NCBI GenBank assembly: GCA_034437215.1 | Contig: DAOTVC010000125.1 | Coordinates: forward strand, 1-27,673 | Direction of reading: 5' to 3' | Length of the DNA: 27,673 bases | Source of the DNA: DAOTVC01 sp034437215 | Lineage (GTDB): Bacteria > Chloroflexota > Anaerolineae > B4-G1 > SLSP01 | In this document: positions 1-8,387 of the stretch, in pieces | Position numbering within the stretch: the stretch's first letter is position 1 | How the letters are laid out: every line of letters begins with the position of its first letter | Made by a program: the position numbers and the translations under genes | Notes under the pieces: generated by a model | Databases searched by the model: none | What the model was told of the DNA's origin: nothing | The model's input: the letters and a program-made list of their open reading frames with translations, nothing else

Positions 1-171
1 TTGGTCGGGCCAGAGCAGGCCCGCCAGGAGCTCGCGGCGGTGGGGGCGCCCGATCTCGACGGCCAGATAGGCGAGGAGGGCTCGTACCTTGTCGGTGCCG
101 AAGCGGGTGACCTCCTCGCCGTGCAGCAGGACACGGAAATGGCCCAGCAGGGAGATGGTCAGGGTCGTCAT
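1..171 (-). CDS. SARP/BTAD-type transcriptional regulator, N-terminal fragment
   Basis: Only the first 57 codons are in the window; the gene continues past the left edge. The minus-strand frame begins MTTLTISLLGHFRVLLHGEE and ends RRELLAGLLWPDQ. This is the usual start of SARP-family activators: a beta-strand with a GxFxV-type motif, then the OmpR-like winged helix with the LLWPD signature. Family members bind DNA through this domain and carry a following BTAD/TPR region, often with an NB-ARC ATPase part, none of which can be seen here. The ATG at 169-171 was chosen because a TATAAT box ends six bases upstream of it, so the mRNA may be leaderless. The plus-strand frame over the same stretch is a shadow. 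The family call is fairly firm; the target genes are unknown. Confidence 0.75.
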   Translation of the reverse strand, partial: MTTLTISLLGHFRVLLHGEEVTRFGTDKVRALLAYLAVEIGRPHRRELLAGLLWPDQ

Positions 172-177
172 GCCCCC

Positions 178-207
178 ATTATACTCTGCTTATGGGACTC
201 CGTAAAA
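178..207 (-). promoter_or_regulatory. Promoter of the SARP-like gene, probably leaderless
   Basis: On the minus strand a perfect TATAAT (plus-strand 178-183) is followed by GGGGGC and then ATG. A start site about seven bases after the -10 box would fall on or next to the A of the start codon. The -35 is weak (TTTTAC, plus-strand 202-207, 18-bp spacer). No Shine-Dalgarno sequence could fit in the transcribed part. Confidence 0.5.
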
Positions 208-505
208 GAGCGCATGAGACTCTACTGAAGAAAGGCTAGCTAACCGCAGAGAGCGCCAAGAACGCAAAATGGTACCTGCTCCTTGTTCGTGGGTGCCGCA
301 TTGAAGGATCAAGTTCCTGGAAGAGATAGGCTCCATGGCGCCTAGGAGTGCACTACCGAGGATCAGAGGATGCTCTCCCCCAGGGCCAGTGTCAGGTTGA
401 CCATCTTCCTACATTGTACGGTTACGGAGGGGCTGTGTCATCCGCACCCTAGGCCCGGGGTTTACGCTCGGGAGGGTGGATAACCGGGAGGTGCTCGAAG
501 AGACC
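184..505. other. Intergenic gap without a convincing gene, with a degenerate repeat
   Basis: No frame in this stretch has a credible start, length and ribosome site. At about 241-267 it contains a short degenerate repeat (core CCGCAGAGAGCGCCAAGAAC). It has the same ~9-nt period style as repeats near 25258-25282 and 26325-26456. The rest, including the stretch downstream of the small zinc-ribbon gene, shows no clear terminator or RNA gene. Confidence 0.5.
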
Positions 506-733
506 TTAGGTGGGTAGGGAGACCTCCTCCCACTGTTGGGGCAGGGTGACGGTCACCACGCGGAAGATGAGGGGGGGCAGCTGCGCGGGGTGCCCCCTGT
601 GCGTTGAGGGGCCGCACTCGTGACAGACGGTGCGAGGGGGAAAGGTGATCCTGCCGCAGTGAGTGCAGGGCAGCCCTTCCAGCCGGTAACGGGCTCCCTT
701 CAGACGCCAATCGATGGCTAGTTTCCCTTCCAT
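506..733 (-). CDS. Small zinc-ribbon protein, DUF35 N-terminal domain type (copy 3)
   Basis: This 75-residue protein has the rubredoxin-like zinc ribbon that starts DUF35 proteins: the stretch IDWRLKGARYRLEG, then CTHC and CHEC pairs separated by an FPPR turn. The full-length DUF35 protein at 1125-1538 has the same beginning, but here the OB-fold is missing and is replaced by about 30 unrelated residues rich in Pro and Val. The ATG follows AGGAGGT with good spacing, so it is probably translated. It lies after a terminator-like hairpin (850-876) and has its own strong promoter (787-815), so it is likely transcribed apart from the mevalonate operon. It could be a decaying duplicate or a small partner protein for the thiolase/HMG-CoA synthase complex. 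Its function is unknown. Confidence 0.7.
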   Translation of the reverse strand: MEGKLAIDWRLKGARYRLEGLPCTHCGRITFPPRTVCHECGPSTHRGHPAQLPPLIFRVVTVTLPQQWEEVSLPT

Positions 734-786
734 GGCTCTACCTCCTGGCTACGTTTCCTTGGCCGTGCAGCAAAAGGTTTAAATTC

Positions 787-815
787 AGTATAAACGATTT
801 AAGGGAGGGAGTCAA
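787..815 (-). promoter_or_regulatory. Strong sigma70-type promoter of the copy-3 zinc-ribbon gene
   Basis: On the minus strand TTGACT (plus-strand 810-815) and TATACT (plus-strand 787-792) are separated by exactly 17 bases, each with five of six consensus matches. The expected start site is near 780, leaving a leader of about 47 nt that contains the AGGAGGT site before the ATG at 733. Confidence 0.75.
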
Positions 816-849
816 TAGCCAATTGGCAATACCAGCCTTGGACATACAA

Positions 850-876
850 AGCCGCCGGACCTCAGGTCCGGCGGCT
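850..876 (-). terminator. Hairpin terminator of the mevalonate-entry operon
   Basis: This is a perfect 13-bp inverted repeat around a one-base centre (GCCGCCGGACCT, C, then its complement). It begins 17 bases after the stop codon of the 893-1105 gene. On the minus strand it is followed by TTTGTATGT, a short and imperfect U tract, so termination may be partial. Confidence 0.6.
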
Positions 877-892
877 CCTGTGCAAACGATAA

Positions 893-1105
893 CTAGCCCT
901 CGACGAGGGCTTCCTTCTGAGGGACGCAGACGACGTAGTGCGCCTCTTCTGCCGTCTCCCGGGGTGCCTGCTCGACGGGGCAGCCGCACTCCGAACAGAT
1001 GGCGCGCGGCGGGAAGGAGAGCGCGCCACAGTGCGCGCATTTCACACCTTCCATCCGATACCGCGCTCCCTTCAGCCTCCAATCGATCGCTATCCTGCCT
1101 TCCAT
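893..1105 (-). CDS. Small zinc-ribbon protein, DUF35 N-terminal domain type (copy 2)
   Basis: This 70-residue protein starts almost identically to copy 3 (IDWRLKGARYRMEG) and has CAHC and CSEC zinc-binding pairs with FPPR between them. Only about 28 residues follow the ribbon, too few for the OB-fold of a normal DUF35 protein (about 130-140 residues). It starts 19 bases after the stop of the full-length DUF35 gene and is preceded by AGGAGGAG, so it looks like the last gene of the mevalonate operon. In archaea, DUF35 proteins hold thiolase and HMG-CoA synthase together through the OB-fold. A ribbon-only version cannot be assumed to do this. It might regulate or compete for the complex. Confidence 0.72.
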   Translation of the reverse strand: MEGRIAIDWRLKGARYRMEGVKCAHCGALSFPPRAICSECGCPVEQAPRETAEEAHYVVCVPQKEALVEG

Positions 1106-1124
1106 GGTCTCCTCCTCTTGAAAT

Positions 1125-1538
1125 CTACTGGGCCTGTTGTTGTAGTACCGGGCGAAACTTGTAGCCGTAGATGATGGTGCCCTCCTCGCCCTGGGTGCGC
1201 AGCTTGCGGGTCACCATCTCCACCTCCATGCCGATCTGTACGTCCTGGGGCGCCACGTCGGTCAGCTGTGCGGTGACCATGGGGCCCTCCACCAGCTTCA
1301 CCAGTGCGACGGTGTAGGGGACGTAGGTCTCGAAGCCCTCGGGCGGGGCGTGCACGGTGCTGAAGGTGTAGACCTCGCCGCGCCCGCTGAGCCGCACGGG
1401 CTCCTTGGCGGGCTGCTTGCACTCGGGGCAGACGTCGCGGGGCGGGAAGATCCTGAAGCCGCAGTGCGGGCACTCCTCCCCCTCCAGCCTGTAGCGCTGG
1501 CCTTTCAACCGCCAATCCAATGCTATCTTCTCTGACAT
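1125..1538 (-). CDS. DUF35 zinc-ribbon/OB-fold protein, thiolase-HMG-CoA synthase scaffold
   Basis: This 137-residue protein has normal DUF35 architecture: an N-terminal helix and zinc ribbon (CPHC and CPEC, about residues 23-40), then an OB-fold from about residue 48 containing GRGEVYTFSTVH and a strand ending in IIYGYKFRPV. In archaeal acetoacetyl-CoA thiolase/HMG-CoA synthase complexes the DUF35 subunit bridges the two enzymes and shares the CoA-binding site. The order here (synthase, thiolase, DUF35; gaps of 19 and 25 bp) matches that arrangement. The ATG at 1538 follows AAGGAGAGG. The scaffold role is inferred from family knowledge and context. Confidence 0.85.
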   Translation of the reverse strand: MSEKIALDWRLKGQRYRLEGEECPHCGFRIFPPRDVCPECKQPAKEPVRLSGRGEVYTFSTVHAPPEGFETYVPYTVALVKLVEGPMVTAQLTDVAPQDVQIGMEVEMVTRKLRTQGEEGTIIYGYKFRPVLQQQAQ

Positions 1539-1563
1539 GAGTTTCCTCTCCTTCTAGCTTCCG

Positions 1564-2721
1564 CTACTCCATCCGCTCCAGGATGTGGGTGACGATGGTC
1601 GCGCCGCTGCCGCCGATGTTCTGGGCCATGCCCAGCCGGGCGTTGGGGATCTGGTTCTCCCCGGCGAGCCCGCGCAGCTGCAGCACCGATTCCACGATCT
1701 GGTAGATGCCGGTGGCGCCCACGGGGTGGCCCCGGGCCTTCAGCCCGCCCATCGTCGTGACGGGGATGCGCCCGTCGCGGGCGATCTCGTTCTCCAGCGC
1801 CAGGGTCACGCCCCGGCCCCGCGCGGCGAAGCCCGAGGCCTCGAGGCTGAGGGCCGACATGATGGTGAAGGCATCGTGCAGCTCGAAGAAGTCGATATCC
1901 TCGGGCTTCACCCCCGCCATCTCGTAGGCCTTGCGGGAGGAGGTCCGGGCGGCTTCCAGCGCCAGGGGATCCTGGCGATCGTGGACCGCGATGGGGGCGG
2001 TGCCGATCCCTACGCCCTTGATGCGCACCGGGGAGGGGTTGAGGGTGCGGGCGTACTCCACGGGGGCCAGAATCACGGCCGCCGCGCCATCGCAGATGGG
2101 GGAGGCGTCGAAGAGCCCCACCGGATCGGCGATGGTGGGGGAGTTGGCGTACCGCTCCGCCGTCACCCTGGAGTGGAACATGGCGTTGGGGTTGTGCATG
2201 CCGTTCTTGTGAGCGTTGACGACGAAGTTGGCGAAGTCCTTGCGCTCCCAATCGTACTCGTACATGTAGCGGCGCATGAGCAGGGCGTTCAGGGCGACGA
2301 AAGAGACGCCCTGGCTGACCTCGTACTCGGCGTCCGCCGCCATCGCCAGCGCCGCCGTCGTCTCCCGCCCGCCCATGTCCGTCATCTTCTCCACGCCGGT
2401 GACGAGCACCAGGTCGTTCATCCCGCTGGCGACGGCCAGCGCGCCCACGCGGAGGGCCGCCGCCCCCGAGGCGCAGGCGGCCTCGATCTTCATCGCCTCC
2501 ACACCGAACATCCCCAGGGCGTCGGCGACCAGCGCTCCCAGGTGCTCCTGCCCTGTGATCTCACCGGAGATCATGTTGCCCACGTAGATGGCGTCCACCT
2601 GCTCCACGTTGGCATCCTGGAGGGCGTTGAGGGAGGCCCGCAGGGCCAGCTCGCGCAGGCTGATGGGCCAGTGCTCTTCGACGGGCGTCTGTCCAATACC
2701 GATAATCGCTACGTCTCGCAT
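1564..2721 (-). CDS. Acetoacetyl-CoA thiolase, archaeal/SCP-x-like type
   Basis: This 385-residue thiolase condenses two acetyl-CoA to acetoacetyl-CoA, the first step of the mevalonate pathway. The acylated cysteine is C83 in EAACASGAAALR. The histidines H282 (ELHDAFT) and H332 (ARGHPVGATG) are in place. The C-terminal motif reads NIGGSGAT and lacks the second cysteine of classic bacterial thiolases (CxG). That is typical of the archaeal/SCP-x-like group that works in a complex with HMG-CoA synthase and DUF35. The ATG at 2721 has AAGGAG nine bases upstream and lies 19 bp after the synthase stop. A beta-oxidation role is less likely given the neighbours. Confidence 0.88.
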   Translation of the reverse strand: MRDVAIIGIGQTPVEEHWPISLRELALRASLNALQDANVEQVDAIYVGNMISGEITGQEHLGALVADALGMFGVEAMKIEAACASGAAALRVGALAVASGMNDLVLVTGVEKMTDMGGRETTAALAMAADAEYEVSQGVSFVALNALLMRRYMYEYDWERKDFANFVVNAHKNGMHNPNAMFHSRVTAERYANSPTIADPVGLFDASPICDGAAAVILAPVEYARTLNPSPVRIKGVGIGTAPIAVHDRQDPLALEAARTSSRKAYEMAGVKPEDIDFFELHDAFTIMSALSLEASGFAARGRGVTLALENEIARDGRIPVTTMGGLKARGHPVGATGIYQIVESVLQLRGLAGENQIPNARLGMAQNIGGSGATIVTHILERME

Positions 2722-2740
2722 GAATGATTTCTCCTTCAGC

Positions 2741-3802
<1,062 letters not shown>

Positions 3803-3881
3803 TCGAAACTCCTTACCTATGATATAGTTCTGATTCCGGTCGCTCCGCTGCAGCGCAGGCGACGCATTCTAACGTAAAGGC

Positions 3882-3904
3882 GCCGGGATGCCAAGGAGCC
3901 CGGC
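3882..3904 (-). terminator. Weak hairpin after the HMG-CoA reductase gene
   Basis: GCCGGG and CCCGGC pair around an 11-base loop just after the reductase stop, followed on the minus strand by GCCTTTACG. The stem is six pairs and the U tract is poor. It may only slow RNA polymerase or protect the 3' end. The 106-bp gap has no clear second promoter. Confidence 0.3.
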
Positions 3905-3908
3905 TCTC

Positions 3909-5192
3909 CTAGTCTCTCTCCAGCAGCGCCTGGGCGACGTCGAGGCGAATGTTGCCGGAGGCGACGAGCGCCTCGGCGATGCGGTCGATCTCCTGCCCGG
4001 TAGCGCCGGCGGCGATGGCGACCTGGCGCGCGTGGAGGCTCATGTGTCCCCGTTGGATGCCCTCCGTAGCCAGCGCCCGCAGGGCGGCGAAGTTCTGCGC
4101 CAGCCCCACGGCGGCCACGACCTCCGCCAGCTCCCGTGCCGTCTCCACCCCCAGGATCTTGAGGGCGACACGCGCGACGGGATGCACCCGGGTCGCCCCG
4201 CCCACCGTTCCCAGCGCCAGGGGCAGCTCCAGACTGCCCGCGAGGTGCCCTGCGCCGTCGCGCTGCCACGTGCTGAGGCTCGTGTAGCGCCCGCTGCGGG
4301 CGGCGTAGGCGTGGGCCCCTGCCTCGATGGCGCGCCAGTCGTTGCCGGTAGCCACGACGACGGCGTCGATGCCGTTCATGATCCCCTTGTTGTGGGTGGT
4401 GGCCCGGTAGGGATCTGCCGCGGCGAAGGCCCAGGCCTGCTCGATACCCTGGGCGACCTCCGTGCCGCCGTACTCCCCGAAGGCCAGCGCTTCCTCGGGG
4501 ATGGAGACCCCGGCCCGCGCCAGCCGGCGATCGGCGAGGTTGCTCAGTATCCGCAGAAAGACCCGCCCACCGGTGAGGCGTTCGATTTCGGGAGCCAGGC
4601 GCTCGCAGGCGCTGTTGATGGCGTTGGCGCCCATGGCGTCTCGCACGTCGTAGAGGAGGTGCACCACGAGCAGGGGACCGGCGGCGGTCTCCTCCAGGAC
4701 GCGCGCATCGATCTCCCGCGCGCCCCCTCCCAGCTCCACGAGTACCGGATCGACCTCGTTGGCCATCTCCAGCAGCTCCTCGTGGTGGGCCAACAGGGTG
4801 CTGCGGGTGGCCCAGGGGTCGTCCAGCTCGACTACCTGGATCTGGCCGATCATCACCGGCGGATCGCTGTCGGCGGAGTAGCCTCCGCCCTTGCGGGCCA
4901 ACTTGGCTGCCAGGGAGGCGCCTGCCACGACGGAGGGCTCCTCGATGACCATGGGCACCAGGACCTCCGTGGCGTTGACGACGAAGTTGGTCGCGATACC
5001 CAGGGGCAGGGCGTAGAGCCCCACGACGTTCTCGATCATGTGCGCGGCGCGCTCGGCATTCAATCCCAGCGCGCCGGTGAGGATGGCGACCTCTTCAGAA
5101 GTCAGGCCACACTGCTGTTGCACCGCCTCCAGGCGCTCCTCCACGGAGAGCTTGTAGAAACCCGGCAGGCGGGACGACCTATTTTTTAACAA
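3909..5192 (-). CDS. mvaA: Hydroxymethylglutaryl-CoA reductase, class II
   Basis: This 427-residue protein resembles class II HMG-CoA reductase of Pseudomonas mevalonii over its whole length. Catalytic residues align as E85 (EEPSVV), K269 (HNKGIMNG), D285 (GNDWRAIEAG) and H383 (RGHMSLHAR). The dinucleotide motif DVRDAMGAN is intact. D148 matches the Asp linked to NAD(H) preference in P. mevalonii, suggesting NADH use (inference). The family can run in either direction, but the adjacent synthase, thiolase and DUF35 genes argue for making mevalonate for isoprenoids. The start is TTG at 5192, placed seven bases after GGAGGT. The gene heads the operon and faces away from recN. Confidence 0.92.
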   Translation of the reverse strand: MLKNRSSRLPGFYKLSVEERLEAVQQQCGLTSEEVAILTGALGLNAERAAHMIENVVGLYALPLGIATNFVVNATEVLVPMVIEEPSVVAGASLAAKLARKGGGYSADSDPPVMIGQIQVVELDDPWATRSTLLAHHEELLEMANEVDPVLVELGGGAREIDARVLEETAAGPLLVVHLLYDVRDAMGANAINSACERLAPEIERLTGGRVFLRILSNLADRRLARAGVSIPEEALAFGEYGGTEVAQGIEQAWAFAAADPYRATTHNKGIMNGIDAVVVATGNDWRAIEAGAHAYAARSGRYTSLSTWQRDGAGHLAGSLELPLALGTVGGATRVHPVARVALKILGVETARELAEVVAAVGLAQNFAALRALATEGIQRGHMSLHARQVAIAAGATGQEIDRIAEALVASGNIRLDVAQALLERD

Positions 5193-5221
5193 TTTTCTTA
5201 CCTCCGACTCTCATACGTGTG

Positions 5222-5248
5222 CTTATAATAACACAAAGGGCCTCTCAA
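5222..5248 (-). promoter_or_regulatory. Possible promoter of the mevalonate-entry operon
   Basis: On the minus strand TTGAGA (plus-strand 5243-5248) precedes TATAAG (plus-strand 5222-5227). The 15-base spacer is short, so the call is tentative. A start near 5214 would leave a short leader with GGAGGT ahead of the TTG start codon. Confidence 0.35.
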
Positions 5249-5288
5249 AAGCTATCAGATGGCCTTTTTGAGACCTTTTTGTTTTCTT
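5239..5288 (+). terminator. Terminator-like hairpin with U tract in the divergent gap
   Basis: GGCCTCTCAAAAGC can pair, with small bulges, with GCCTTTTTGAGACC (5262-5275). The plus-strand transcript then runs into TTTTTGTTTTCTT. This looks like an intrinsic terminator reading rightward, although no rightward gene precedes it. It may stop antisense transcription before recN, and it also overlaps the possible -35 of the leftward operon. Confidence 0.45.
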
Positions 5289-5330
5289 AATGTGCGAGAT
5301 GGATGTACAGAGTAAAAATTTTTAGGGGGA

Positions 5331-5397
5331 GTTTCAACCCGGTTGAAGGCTATCCCCGGTTGAAACGTAAAGCGTGAAACGTGAGGATCTCACGTTT
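5331..5397. repeat. Two adjacent inverted repeats upstream of recN
   Basis: The first pairs GTTTCAACCCGG (5331-5342) with CCGGTTGAAAC (5356-5366), with one bulged base. The second is a perfect 9-bp stem, AAACGTGAG, loop GAT, CTCACGTTT (5377-5397). Neither is followed by a U tract. Together with the hairpin at 5239 they fill much of the 349-bp gap between the divergent genes. The remainder (5398-5541) holds an AT-rich stretch and the recN ribosome site, with no gene. Confidence 0.6.
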
Positions 5398-5541
5398 ACC
5401 TCCCCGGCGGCATCGAGTAGATCTTGCTACGGCTCCGCATAGTTCTTTCAGTCAGTGAAGCCTTGCTTTATTTGCATAATGGGATAAGCTGGCTCGACTC
5501 GGGCTGTAGAGCCGGGTCGATACTCTGGGAATGAGGGAAGC

Positions 5542-7371
5542 GTGTTACGGGAACTGCATATTCGAAACTTTGCGATCATCGATGAGCTGCACCTGCAGCT
5601 GGGGCCGGGCTTCAACATCCTGACCGGGGAGACGGGAGCGGGGAAGTCGATTCTTATCGACGCCGTGGCGTTGCTCCTGGGAGGACGTGCAGATCTCACG
5701 GGCATCCGGCGCGGGGAGGAGCGGGCGCTGATCGAGGGGATGTTCGTCTTGAGCCCGACGGAGCAGGCCTTCATCCTGCCTCTTCTCGAGGAGGAGGGGG
5801 TGGAGGGTGAGCGTCGGGACACCCTCTGGCTGAGCCGGGAGCTGCGGAAGTCGGGGCGCTCGGTCGCGCGCATCAACGGCACCGTCACCTCCGTCTCCCT
5901 GCTGAGAGACGTCGCCGCCGGTCTCGTGGACATTCATGGGCAGAGTGAGCATCTGAGCCTCCTGCGGGTTCAGGAGCACCTCAAGCTCCTCGACCGCTTC
6001 GCCGGTCTGGAGGAGCTGCGGGCGGAGGTCGCGGTCGCAGTGCGCCGCATTCAGGCCATCCGTACGGAGCTGCGGGCCCTGCGCGAGGGGGAGCGGGAAC
6101 GCATGCAGCGGGTGGATCTGCTGCGTTTCCAGCTGGAAGAGATCAAGGCGGCCCATCTGCAGCCCGGGGAGCTCCGGGAGCTCGAGGAGGAGCGCAACCG
6201 GCTGGCGAATGCCGAGCAGTTGGCCCAACTCAGCTCCTCGTTGGTCTCCCTTCTAGAGGAAGGGAGTGAGGAAGGCCCTCCCGTACTCGACGTGCTGGGG
6301 CAGGCGGAGCGGGACATGGGCGCGCTGGTACGGGTGGACGGCTCGCTGAGCGCGACCTCCACGGCTCTGGAGAGCGCGGTCTACCAGATCGAGGACGTGG
6401 CGCGCACCTTACGCGACTACCTCAACGAGATCGAGTTCAACCCCCGCCGTCTGATGCAGGTTCAGCAGCGACTGGCGCTGCTGGGTCAGTTGCAGCGGAA
6501 GTACGGGCGGGACATCGAGGAGGTGCTGGCCTACGCGGAGCAGGCGGCCGTGGAGCTGGAGACGCTGGAGCACAGCGACGAGCGCATCGCCGCGTTGGAA
6601 GAGGAGGAGGTTACCCTTCTGGTAGCCGCGGCCCGGCAGGCGGAGCGCCTTTCCGCGCAACGGCGGGAGGCGGCGCACGCCCTCTCCGCGGGCGTGGAGG
6701 CGGAGCTGGCCGATCTGCGGATGCAGGGGGCCCGCTTCGGGGTCTCTTTCCAGTGGGAGCCGGCGGCGCGCGGTCTGCCCCTGGAGGGCGCTCTTCCGCC
6801 GGAGATTCAAGTGACCGTGGACGGCGAGCAGCCTCAGGGCGAACCCGTCATCGAGCGTGCCGCCTTCGATCCGACGGGCATGGACCGGGTGGAGTTCCTC
6901 ATCGCCCCCAACGTGGGAGAGGGGTTGAAGCCCATGGCACGTATCGCTTCGGGAGGCGAGACGGCCCGCCTTATGCTGGCCCTCAAGACGGTGCTCTCCC
7001 GGGCCGACGAGACGCCTACCCTGATCTTCGACGAGATCGATCAGGGGATCGGGGGGCGGGTGGGGGCCACGGTGGGGGCGAAGCTCTGGCGGCTCACCGA
7101 CCGCCGGGCTGAAAACCGGCACCAGGTGCTCTGCATCACCCACCTGCCGCAGCTGGCGGGCTTCGGGGATGTGCACTTCCGGGTGCGGAAGGTCGTGACG
7201 GAGGGCCGGACGACGGTCCACGTGGAGTCCCTGCCGGAGCCGGAGCGTCTGGGTGAGCTGGCCCAGATGTTGGGGACGGTGGGGGAGGCGGCGCATGATG
7301 GTGCGCGCGAGATCCTTGAAGCGGCCTTGGCGGCCAAGGAGGCGGCGCTCGAAGTCACCGGAAGGTGCTAA
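5542..7371 (+). CDS. recN: DNA repair protein RecN
   Basis: This 609-residue SMC-like ATPase helps recombinational repair of double-strand breaks in the cytoplasm. The N-terminal half carries Walker A GETGAGKS (residues 29-36) and a Q-loop region (VDIHGQSEHLSLL). A central coiled coil runs over roughly residues 150-390. The C-terminal half has the ABC signature ASGGETARL (about 469-477) and Walker B TLIFDEIDQG with D497 and E498. The length is slightly above the usual 550-570. The start is GTG at 5542, preceded by GAGGGAAG, which matches the conserved start of the family (LRELHIRNFAIID). SOS control is common for recN, but no operator was recognised here. Confidence 0.95.
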   Translation: MLRELHIRNFAIIDELHLQLGPGFNILTGETGAGKSILIDAVALLLGGRADLTGIRRGEERALIEGMFVLSPTEQAFILPLLEEEGVEGERRDTLWLSRELRKSGRSVARINGTVTSVSLLRDVAAGLVDIHGQSEHLSLLRVQEHLKLLDRFAGLEELRAEVAVAVRRIQAIRTELRALREGERERMQRVDLLRFQLEEIKAAHLQPGELRELEEERNRLANAEQLAQLSSSLVSLLEEGSEEGPPVLDVLGQAERDMGALVRVDGSLSATSTALESAVYQIEDVARTLRDYLNEIEFNPRRLMQVQQRLALLGQLQRKYGRDIEEVLAYAEQAAVELETLEHSDERIAALEEEEVTLLVAAARQAERLSAQRREAAHALSAGVEAELADLRMQGARFGVSFQWEPAARGLPLEGALPPEIQVTVDGEQPQGEPVIERAAFDPTGMDRVEFLIAPNVGEGLKPMARIASGGETARLMLALKTVLSRADETPTLIFDEIDQGIGGRVGATVGAKLWRLTDRRAENRHQVLCITHLPQLAGFGDVHFRVRKVVTEGRTTVHVESLPEPERLGELAQMLGTVGEAAHDGAREILEAALAAKEAALEVTGRC

Positions 7372-7400
7372 AGGGCAGCCACAGCATCCTTTCTTACTAT

Positions 7401-7428
7401 TTGCCGACTTGTGGAAGCAGGTTATAAT
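7401..7428 (+). promoter_or_regulatory. Sigma70-type promoter of the PATAN-GTPase genes
   Basis: TTGCCG (7401-7406) and a perfect TATAAT (7423-7428) are 16 bases apart, with the likely start near 7435. The leader of about 100 nt contains a small hairpin (ACCAGG pairing with CCTGGT, around 7449-7469). This promoter may also feed the following signalling genes. Confidence 0.7.
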
Positions 7429-7535
7429 GTTAAAGTACCGTTAGCTACACCAGGCTAGACAGACCTGGTCACGATGAAGTTAAGGAAGAGTCCACATGCT
7501 AACTCCCGTCAGGGATCTACCAAGGATGGTTGGAT

Positions 7536-8384
7536 ATGGCGCTAAAAGGTAGACTGCAAGACTTCGGCATCACTCAGCTGCTCAACCTGATCAACCTGGC
7601 TCGCAAGACAGGCACCCTCTATCTGGAGGGTTTGCAGGGGAAGGCCTATCTCTGCTTTCGGGAGGGCAAGCTCATCTACTCCTACATGGAGAGTGAGGAG
7701 GACGCCCTGCCCGTACTACTGCAGCGGGCGGGGAAGCTCCCGCCCGAGCAGGCGCGGGTCATCATGACGAACACTGCGGGGCAGAGCGACCGCGACGTGG
7801 CCCTGATGCTCGTGCAGGCCAACCGCGTCCAACAGCAGGACATCACCCGCAGTGTCCGCCAGCACATCCTCAATCAGGTCTATCGCGTCTTCTCCTGGAG
7901 TGAGGGTACCTTCCGCTTCGAGCCGGCAGATCTACCCATTCAGGGCAAGGTGATCGTCACCATTGCGCTGGAGAATGTCATCATGGAGGGCAGTCGGCGC
8001 TTGAAGGAGTGGGAGCGCCTGCAGGAGGAGATCCCGGACCTGGATATCGCCCTGCGCTTTGCCGACCGTCCTACGACCCCGTTGCGTGACATCAACCTTA
8101 CGGTTAAGGAGTGGCGGGTGATCTCCTTCATTAACCCCCGCAATACCATCCGTAAGATAGCCCATTACAACAACATGAGCGAGTTTGAAATCAGGAAGAT
8201 CGCTTACAGTCTGCTACAGGCGGGGTTGGTGGAGGTGGTACGTGCCCCGCGCAGCGTCGCCACGGCGACGGTGGAGGGCGGGACGGCTGCCCCTGGTCAG
8301 CAGGCGAAGCCGGTCGCACAGCGGCGACCGGCGGTCAAGCGGGGCCTGGTGCAGAGACTTATCAACCGAATTCGGGAGTTGTAG
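7536..8384 (+). CDS. PATAN (DUF4388) domain protein
   Basis: This 282-residue protein begins MALKGRLQDFGITQLLNLIN, followed by KTGTLYLEG and REGKLIYSY. That is the PATAN/DUF4388 fold first noted in cyanobacterial PatA and common in Chloroflexota, Myxococcota and Deinococcota signalling proteins. A second part (about residues 85-150) resembles the DUF4388 C-terminal portion with a WSEGTFRFEP motif. Residues about 185-235 look like a winged helix, and the end is basic. The ATG at 7536 is preferred over TTG at 7530 because AGGA lies nine bases before the ATG and only three before the TTG. Three bases separate it from the GTPase gene, so the two probably work together as a regulator or effector pair. 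No catalytic motif is seen. Confidence 0.8.
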   Translation: MALKGRLQDFGITQLLNLINLARKTGTLYLEGLQGKAYLCFREGKLIYSYMESEEDALPVLLQRAGKLPPEQARVIMTNTAGQSDRDVALMLVQANRVQQQDITRSVRQHILNQVYRVFSWSEGTFRFEPADLPIQGKVIVTIALENVIMEGSRRLKEWERLQEEIPDLDIALRFADRPTTPLRDINLTVKEWRVISFINPRNTIRKIAHYNNMSEFEIRKIAYSLLQAGLVEVVRAPRSVATATVEGGTAAPGQQAKPVAQRRPAVKRGLVQRLINRIREL

Positions 8385-8387
8385 TTC

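Noticed and set aside
1..228. A plus-strand 75-codon frame at the left edge
   Set aside because: The complementary strand reads as a well-conserved SARP regulator start with a TATAAT box before its ATG.
1585..2727. A 380-codon plus-strand frame opposite the thiolase
   Set aside because: The minus strand encodes a complete thiolase with catalytic residues; the plus-strand product is low-complexity shadow sequence.
3888..5189. A 433-codon plus-strand frame opposite HMG-CoA reductase
   Set aside because: Its length mirrors the reductase exactly and its product has shadow composition; the minus-strand reductase has all catalytic residues.
5331..5366. GTTTCAACCCGG / CCGGTTGAAAC resembling part of a CRISPR repeat
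   Set aside because: There is only one such unit, with no spacers and no cas genes nearby; a simple inverted repeat explains it.
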